Shown here one piece after another: positions 58,640 through 64,000 of a DNA stretch of 64,000 nucleotides; position 1 is the stretch's first letter; each line of letters opens with the position of its first letter. The notes below the pieces were generated by a model that was not told the origin of the DNA, ran no database searches, and saw only the letters and a list, made by a program, of their open reading frames with translations. The DNA is from Magnetospirillum sp. ME-1 (GTDB lineage: Bacteria > Pseudomonadota > Alphaproteobacteria > Rhodospirillales > Magnetospirillaceae), in assembly GCF_002105535.1 (NCBI RefSeq), contig NZ_CP015848.1:2782990-2846989 (forward strand), written 5' to 3'. A program made the position numbers and the translations under genes.

Positions 58640-60391
58640 GTGTGCGGACTGGCCGCCATCCTGGCCTATGGGGCCGAGGCGCCGCCTCCCGACCGGGCGG
58701 AGCTGCTTGCGGTGCGCGACGCCATGGTGCCGCGCGGGCCCGACGGGGCGGGCCTGTGGCTCGACGGCCGGGTCGGCCTGGCCCATCGCCGCCTGTCCAT
58801 CATCGAGATCACCGAGGCCGGCGCTCAGCCCATGGCCACGTCCGACGGCCGGCTGCGGGTGACGTTCAACGGCGAGATCTATAATTACCGCGCCCTGCGG
58901 GCCGAACTGGAGGCCCAGGGCGTGGCCTTCGCGTCCCACTCCGATACCGAGGTCCTGCTGCACCTCTATCGCCGCGACGGCATCGACATGCTGCGCTCGC
59001 TGCGCGGCATGTTCGCCTTTGCCCTGTGGGATGAGGAGCGGCGCGGCATGCTGCTGGCCCGCGATCCCTTCGGCATCAAGCCGCTTTATATCGCCGATGA
59101 TGGCCGCACGCTGCGGGCGGCGTCCCAGGTCAAGGCGCTGCTGGCGGGCGGCGGAATCGACACCTGCCCATCGCCGGCCGGGCATGCCGGCTTTTTCCTG
59201 TGGGGCCACGTGCCCGAGCCCTTCACGCTCTACCGCGGCGTCGAGGCCCTGCCGGCCGGCGGCTGGCTGTGGGTGGAAGAGGGTGGCGCCCGCCGTTCGG
59301 GCCGGCACTTCGATCTGCGGGAAGAGGCGCTGGCCGCCCAGCCGGCGGATATCGACCTGGGCGCCGCCCTGCGCGACAGCGTGGCTCATCATCTGATCGC
59401 CGACGTGCCGGTGGGCGTATTCCTGTCGGCGGGCATCGATTCCGCCTCGCTGGCCTCGCTGGCGGTGGAGGTGGGCGGCGGCCCGGTGGAGACCGTCACC
59501 CTGGGCTTCGACCGCCTGAAGGGCACCCATGCCGACGAGGTGCCGCTGGCGGAGGACTTGGCCCGGCGCCTGGGGACGCATCAGCGGACCCAGTGGGTGG
59601 GGGAGGCTGATTTCGCCGAGGCGCGCGAGCGCATTTTCGCCGACATGGACCAGCCCAGCGTCGATGGCGTCAACACATGGTTCGTGGCCCGCGCCGCCAG
59701 GCAGGCGGGGCTGAAGGTGGCGCTGTCGGGACTGGGCGGCGACGAGATGTTCGGCGGCTACGACACCTTCCGCCAGCTGCCCCGCATGGAGCGGCTGCTG
59801 CGGCCCATGCGGCTGCTGCCCGGCCTGGGCGCGGGGCTGCGCTTTCTGGCCGCGCCATGGATCGGCCGCTTCGCCTCGCCCAAGCTGGCCGGCCTGCTGG
59901 AACTGGGGCCGCGCCTGTCGGACGCCTATCTTTTGAAGCGTGGGCTGTTCATGCCCTGGGAGCTGAAAGGCGTACTGGACCCCGACATGGCGGCGGCCGG
60001 TCTGGAGGGGCTGGCCACCCGCTCGCGCCTGGCCGAGGCCGTGGCCGGTCTGGAGGGCGATATGCGGACCGGCGTTCTGGAGATGTCCTTCTACATGCGC
60101 AACCAGCTGCTGCGCGACGCCGATTGGGCCGGCATGGCCCATTCGCTGGAAATCCGCACGCCTTTCGTCGATGTGGGTCTGTTGCGCGCCTGCCTGCCGG
60201 CCCTGGTGGGGCCGCACCGCCCCGCCAAGCGCGACGTGGCGCGCTCGGCCCGGCTGCCCGACTCCATCATCTCGCGGCCCAAGACCGGCTTCACCGTGCC
60301 GGTCAGCCAGTGGCTGGGGCTGGGGGGGCCGTCCAGCCGCTTGTGGGCGGGGCTGGTCCATGGCCGCTTCACGGCGGGTGACGTCCGATGA
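58640..60391 (+). CDS. Second asparagine synthetase-like amidotransferase
   Basis: A 583-residue AsnB-family protein starting with GTG (MCGLAAILAYG), so Cys2 is again available as glutaminase nucleophile. RGPDGAG and FNGEIYNYRAL follow. The ATP loop reads SAGIDSASL, not SGGxDSS, so it is a variant PP-loop. It is clearly a paralogue of the gene at 54.0-55.8 kb but divergent, suggesting a different carboxylate acceptor. It lies 23 bases after wecB and overlaps the next gene by four bases. Confidence 0.87.
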   Translation: MCGLAAILAYGAEAPPPDRAELLAVRDAMVPRGPDGAGLWLDGRVGLAHRRLSIIEITEAGAQPMATSDGRLRVTFNGEIYNYRALRAELEAQGVAFASHSDTEVLLHLYRRDGIDMLRSLRGMFAFALWDEERRGMLLARDPFGIKPLYIADDGRTLRAASQVKALLAGGGIDTCPSPAGHAGFFLWGHVPEPFTLYRGVEALPAGGWLWVEEGGARRSGRHFDLREEALAAQPADIDLGAALRDSVAHHLIADVPVGVFLSAGIDSASLASLAVEVGGGPVETVTLGFDRLKGTHADEVPLAEDLARRLGTHQRTQWVGEADFAEARERIFADMDQPSVDGVNTWFVARAARQAGLKVALSGLGGDEMFGGYDTFRQLPRMERLLRPMRLLPGLGAGLRFLAAPWIGRFASPKLAGLLELGPRLSDAYLLKRGLFMPWELKGVLDPDMAAAGLEGLATRSRLAEAVAGLEGDMRTGVLEMSFYMRNQLLRDADWAGMAHSLEIRTPFVDVGLLRACLPALVGPHRPAKRDVARSARLPDSIISRPKTGFTVPVSQWLGLGGPSSRLWAGLVHGRFTAGDVR

Positions 60392-62274
60392 GCGCGCTTC
60401 TGCTCTGTCTGGCGGCGTTCTTCGGCCTGGGGGGCTGGCTGCCGTCGCCGGTGGCCGGCCGGCTTTGGCTGGGCGGCCGCTTTTTCGCCGGCTGGGCCCT
60501 GATGGAGACGGGCATCTATCTCCTGCATTTCGTCGCCCAGATGCCGCTGGGCCTGTCCGCCCGTGCCATGGCTGTCGTCGGCTTGGCCGGTCTGGTCCCG
60601 CTGCTGCGCCGCCGCCCGCCCCCGGCAGCGCTGTTGCATCCGGCGGTGCTCATGCCCCTGGCCGCCGCCCTGATCCTGGCGGTCCGGGGCGGTCTGACCT
60701 ATGAGCCGCTGGCCTGGGACGAGCTTTCCAACTGGGCGGCCTGGGCGCGATCGGCCACCCTGGCCGACCGGCTGGTGGGGCCCGAGGTGCGTCACGGACT
60801 GGCCGGGTTCGGCTATACCCCCGGCTGGGCCCTGTCGCTGGCCTTTCCCGGTCTGGTCTTCGGCGGTTTCGACGAGGCGCGCGCGGCGGTCATCCCCTTC
60901 CTGATGCATGTGGGATTGCTGGGACTGCTGTTCGACGCGGTGGAGCACATGCTGTCGGTGCGGGGCGTCGACGAGCGCCGCTCGCGGATCATGGCCGCAG
61001 CGCTGATGCTCCTGGCCCTGGCGGCCGAGGCCACCTGGCGTCTGGCGCCGACCAACCTGCTGATCGAAAAGCCGCAGATCTTCGCCATGGCCGGCTGCCT
61101 GCTCCTCGGCCTGACGGCGGTGACCGGCGGCACCAGGCCGCGCCTGCTGGCGCTGCATCTGGGAGTGCTCTTCGCGGCGGCCTATCTGGTCAAGGTGTCG
61201 TGCCTGGGCTTGGGCGGCTCGCTCGCCATTCTGATGGCCGGGGCGCTGTGGGCCGAGCGCCGACTGGGCTGGCGTCATCTGGCGGTGGAGGGCGGCCTGC
61301 GGGCCCTGCTGGTCCTGGGGCCGGTGCTGGTATGCTACGGCGTCTGGCGCTTGGTATTTTCCGAGCCCGGCTGCCTGGGCAATCCGGTGCAGGTCTTCAC
61401 CGAGGTGGTGGCGGGGCCGTTGCCCCAGGGGGCGGACGAACTGTTCCGCCGCTTCTTCGGGGCGGTGCTCGCCTATGTCGGCGCCTACAAGCTGCCGCTG
61501 ACCGTGCTGTCACTGGCCGGATTGGCGGCGTGCCTTCACGACCGGCGCGGCGTTCTCATCGTACTGGCCCTGGTGGGGTTCATCGCCCCCTATTTCCTGG
61601 CGCTCTACGCCTATCACCTGTCGTGTTTCAGCGGCTATTACTGGCAGGAACTGAATTCCATCGACCGCTTCACCCGGGTGCCGCTGCGTCTGGTCCATCT
61701 GTTCGGCCTGACCCTGCCGGTGGTGGTCTGGGGGCCGGTTCTGGCCCGGAGACCGTGGCCGGGCGCGTTGCGGCCCGTGATTCTGGCCGGGCTGAGCGGA
61801 CTGGCCCTGCTGGCCGGCTGGCGGCTGTCGCAGGATTTCCGCGCCATGGCCACCCGCTTCAACGAGAGCGCCGAGCAGGTCGAGACCGTGCGGACCATGC
61901 GCACACAGACCGAGGCCGTATTGCGGCTGGCGGTGGAGCGGCCCGGATTGGGGGCCAATGTCCAGATGCTGGCCCAGGGCACCCAGGGCTACGAGCGGCT
62001 GATCGCCGATTATTTCGCCGCCGGGCGGCTGGTCATTCCCCATCGCTGGAGCTTCGCGCCCGAGCAGCGTGACGCCTGGACCTTCATCGAGGACGAGGCC
62101 GGCATGCGGCGCCGGTTGGCCGAGGCCAGCCTGGTCTGGGTGGTCCGCCTCGATCCCTGGATGAGCTCGGTCCTTGCCCCCCTGGTCGATGGGCTATGCC
62201 TGCGGGAAAGCGGCGGCTATCTGCTGGTGCCCGTCGCCGGGGACCGTTTGCGCTGTACCCCCCTGGCGGGTTAG
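60388..62274 (+). CDS. Polytopic membrane protein, GT-C-like
   Basis: A 628-residue protein with about eleven hydrophobic segments and a soluble C-terminal part of roughly 130 residues. An acidic pair in YEPLAWDELSNWAAWARS in the first large loop recalls GT-C transferases. I do not recognise a family. It probably acts in the periplasm on the polymer made by the preceding genes. ATG at 60388 overlaps the amidotransferase stop by four bases. It ends six bases before the convergent radical SAM gene. Confidence 0.72.
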   Translation: MSALLLCLAAFFGLGGWLPSPVAGRLWLGGRFFAGWALMETGIYLLHFVAQMPLGLSARAMAVVGLAGLVPLLRRRPPPAALLHPAVLMPLAAALILAVRGGLTYEPLAWDELSNWAAWARSATLADRLVGPEVRHGLAGFGYTPGWALSLAFPGLVFGGFDEARAAVIPFLMHVGLLGLLFDAVEHMLSVRGVDERRSRIMAAALMLLALAAEATWRLAPTNLLIEKPQIFAMAGCLLLGLTAVTGGTRPRLLALHLGVLFAAAYLVKVSCLGLGGSLAILMAGALWAERRLGWRHLAVEGGLRALLVLGPVLVCYGVWRLVFSEPGCLGNPVQVFTEVVAGPLPQGADELFRRFFGAVLAYVGAYKLPLTVLSLAGLAACLHDRRGVLIVLALVGFIAPYFLALYAYHLSCFSGYYWQELNSIDRFTRVPLRLVHLFGLTLPVVVWGPVLARRPWPGALRPVILAGLSGLALLAGWRLSQDFRAMATRFNESAEQVETVRTMRTQTEAVLRLAVERPGLGANVQMLAQGTQGYERLIADYFAAGRLVIPHRWSFAPEQRDAWTFIEDEAGMRRRLAEASLVWVVRLDPWMSSVLAPLVDGLCLRESGGYLLVPVAGDRLRCTPLAG

Positions 62275-62294
62275 ACCGCCTTATTTCCGGCGGT
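62275..62294. terminator. Possible short terminator hairpin between convergent genes
   Basis: A six-base stem (ACCGCC with GGCGGT) and an eight-base loop sit at the junction of the two convergent genes and are followed by three T on the plus side. An upstream GGCGG at 62265-62269 could pair with the same arm. The stem is short and the T tract weak. Confidence 0.3.
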
Positions 62295-63729
62295 TTCCGC
62301 CCCGGATGGCGTGTCCCACCGACAATAGCTGGTTCCACCCCAGGACCATCACGTCGCGGGGGGTGAAGCGGATGGGCACGATCTTGCGCATGAACAGGTA
62401 GTTCTTCACGACGAAGTGGATCAGGAAGAACCCCACGTTGCAGGGCAGCTTGCTGGCCGCCACCGCCAGATTGCGCAGGATGGGAAAGCGCACCGCCAGC
62501 GGAGCGAGCTGGACCAGATTGACCTGCCGGCGCTTTTCCTCGGGCGTGAAGCAGGTCAGCAGCGAACCCTTCTGGGTCGAGACGTAATCCTCGGTCGAGG
62601 CTTCGGGCAGCACGCCCTGGTCGCGGCAGTAATCGTGCAGCTCGGTCCCGGGAAACGGCGTGGCGATGGAAAAGCCGCAATAGGCCGGACGGCAGCGTAT
62701 GGCCAGGTCCAAGGTGGCCAGATCGTCCTCGAGGCCGGTATTGGGGAAACCCAGGATACAATTGGTGTAGATGTTGACCCCGGCGGCATTGAAGGCGTCG
62801 AAGGCTCCGATCAGCGCCTCGTCCTTCATCTCGCGGCGCAGAATCTCGCGGCGCACCTTGGGATTGGCCGCCTCGATGGACATGCAGACGGATTTGGCGC
62901 CTGCCTGGCTGATGAGGCGGACCATGTCGTTGCTGATGGTGTTGGCCCGCAGCAGGCAATAGAACGGAATGCCGACTTCGCGGGGGAAGCGCTCGGCAAA
63001 TTCCTCCAGCCAGGGATCGACCTTGAGCACGAAGGTGTCGTCGGAGAAACGGATGTAGTCGGTGGGGTAGATTTCGGCGACCTTGCGCACTTCCTCGATC
63101 AGCGAACTGACCGAGCGCTTGCGGTACAGCTTGCCCAGGCCCCGGGTCAGATCGTTGTAGCCGGCGTTGAAGCAATAGGAGCAGCGGTAGGGGCACCCGC
63201 GAGAGGAATAGAACGACCGCAGCCGGAAGGCCCGCATGGCCGCCGACTTGTCGTAGACCAGGGCGCGGTCGATGAAGGGCAGGCTGTCCAGATCCTCGAC
63301 CAGCCGGCCGAGCGTCGCCGGAGTTTGGGCGGTGGCGATGTTGGGGATACCGTCCAGGGAGCGGCCGGCGGCCACCCGCTCCAGCACCTGGGGAAAGGCG
63401 AGGTCGCCTTCACCGCGGCAGATGGCGGTGATGCCCTCCTCCTCGGCCAGGGCGGGGATGAAGGTGGGGTGCGGCCCGCCCACCACGATGGGCAGGGTCT
63501 CGTTCTCGGCGCGCAGGGCCCGGACGACCCCCATCAGCGCGGCGTAATCGGTGGTCATCATGGACATGGCCACCAGATCGGGACGCTGTTGCCGCACGGC
63601 GTCCAGAGCAGTGGCGGCGGTCGCCAGATCGACGTTCCATCCTTCACGCCGGGCGATGGAGGCAAGCTGCATCACCCCCATGGGGTCGCCCTCGATGGTC
63701 AGGGTGCGGACGACAAACAGGACCTTCAT
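62281..63729 (-). CDS. Cobalamin-binding-type radical SAM protein, third
   Basis: A 482-residue enzyme with a B12-binding-like N-terminal domain (VVVGGPHPTF near residue 81) and Cys179-x3-Cys183-x2-Cys186 in SSRGCPYRCSYCF. IRFSDDTF and SIEAANPKVRREIL follow, typical of this subgroup. It may methylate or rearrange a sugar or lipid. ATG at 63729 has a GAGGAA Shine-Dalgarno box five bases upstream. It is divergent from the next radical SAM gene. Confidence 0.86.
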   Translation of the reverse strand: MKVLFVVRTLTIEGDPMGVMQLASIARREGWNVDLATAATALDAVRQQRPDLVAMSMMTTDYAALMGVVRALRAENETLPIVVGGPHPTFIPALAEEEGITAICRGEGDLAFPQVLERVAAGRSLDGIPNIATAQTPATLGRLVEDLDSLPFIDRALVYDKSAAMRAFRLRSFYSSRGCPYRCSYCFNAGYNDLTRGLGKLYRKRSVSSLIEEVRKVAEIYPTDYIRFSDDTFVLKVDPWLEEFAERFPREVGIPFYCLLRANTISNDMVRLISQAGAKSVCMSIEAANPKVRREILRREMKDEALIGAFDAFNAAGVNIYTNCILGFPNTGLEDDLATLDLAIRCRPAYCGFSIATPFPGTELHDYCRDQGVLPEASTEDYVSTQKGSLLTCFTPEEKRRQVNLVQLAPLAVRFPILRNLAVAASKLPCNVGFFLIHFVVKNYLFMRKIVPIRFTPRDVMVLGWNQLLSVGHAIRGGNRRK

Positions 63730-63803
63730 GGCACTTCCTCGGCAGACGCCAGCAGGGGGCACCATAACCAACCCGGCGGCCGCAGAGAAGCGGCGTGACA
63801 TTC

Positions 63804-63833
63804 TTGACACTCATCTCCGCCACTCACTAGAAC
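63804..63833 (+). promoter_or_regulatory. Sigma70-type promoter for the right-edge radical SAM gene
   Basis: A perfect TTGACA (63804-63809), 18-base spacer and TAGAAC (63828-63833, four of six matches) lie in the 132-base divergent gap, about 29 bases before the ATG at 63862. No comparable box is seen for the opposite gene. Confidence 0.55.
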
Positions 63834-63861
63834 AACGAGTCTCCTCCAGCCGGTGCCGGTA

Positions 63862-64000
63862 ATGGCAATTCAGCGCGTCGTCATGATTTATCCCGAGCAG
63901 GGGTTTTCCGGGAATTATGTCCGGCACATCCCGCTGTCCCTGCTTTACGCCTCGGCCGGGGTGGTCAAGGCCGGCGTCCGCGTCCATATCCTCGATGCCC
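63862..64000 (+). CDS. Radical SAM/B12-binding-type protein (N-terminus only)
   Basis: The first 46 residues are present, starting MAIQRVVMIYPEQGF and continuing through HIPLSLLYASAGVVKAG. A hydrophobic first strand followed by a PLSLLYAS-type helix is the usual start of B12-binding radical SAM proteins, so a fourth member of that class is likely. The catalytic cysteines lie outside the window, so this is provisional. Confidence 0.55.
   Translation, partial: MAIQRVVMIYPEQGFSGNYVRHIPLSLLYASAGVVKAGVRVHILDA

Overview
The window is one long surface-carbohydrate locus from a GC-rich proteobacterium. Tight overlapping genes, GC-rich codon use and the protein families suggest a Rhodospirillaceae-like alphaproteobacterium (Magnetospirillum-type). 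That assignment is inferred; no rRNA or housekeeping marker is present. Coding density is very high. No gene-free stretch exceeds about 200 bases, and the largest is 47974-48169. I saw no tRNA, rRNA, CRISPR array, transposase or attachment site.

Layout. From 1 to 47973 every gene is on the minus strand, so transcription runs right to left, in three blocks separated by the only gaps above 100 bases. Block A (1-10050, promoter at 10114-10143) encodes SDR enzymes, a nucleotidyltransferase-sugar kinase fusion, a HAD phosphatase, an APH-like kinase, a split transketolase, two DegT aminotransferases and two sporadic carbohydrate cluster proteins. It looks like an uncharacterised pathway to an activated, possibly heptose-like, amino sugar. 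Block B (10210-36689) holds a legionaminic-type nonulosonic acid pathway (LegB, LegC, LegG, LegI, PtmE, LegF) in which a formyltransferase sits where an N-acetyltransferase is expected. It continues with a Maf-type glycosyltransferase, a radical SAM enzyme, GalE, a KdsB-like cytidylyltransferase, a glycosyltransferase-alcohol dehydrogenase fusion, an ABC exporter and a CDP-6-deoxyhexose module. A sialate O-acetylesterase carrying an 11-G tract ends the block. Block C (36864-47973) holds a second NeuB-type synthase with an SpsF-type cytidylyltransferase, KdnA/KdnB-like enzymes, a radical SAM enzyme, and an MBOAT plus SGNH O-acylation pair.

From 48170 to 49003 a lone plus-strand polysaccharide deacetylase follows. 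Minus-strand 49089-53820 encodes a second formyltransferase, an LIC12162-type transferase, a polytopic GT-C-like protein and a 39-residue membrane peptide. Plus-strand 53962-62274 encodes two asparagine synthetase-like amidotransferases, a heparinase II/III protein, a WecB-type epimerase and another polytopic protein. The window ends with two divergent cobalamin-binding-type radical SAM genes, the second cut by the window edge.

Together the genes predict synthesis, modification (formylation, acetylation, deacetylation, methylation, amidation), transfer and export of several unusual sugars, including up to three CMP-activated ulosonic acids. Targets probably include O-antigen or capsule and, through the Maf protein, flagellin. 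Product identities are inferred from gene content and not from chemistry.
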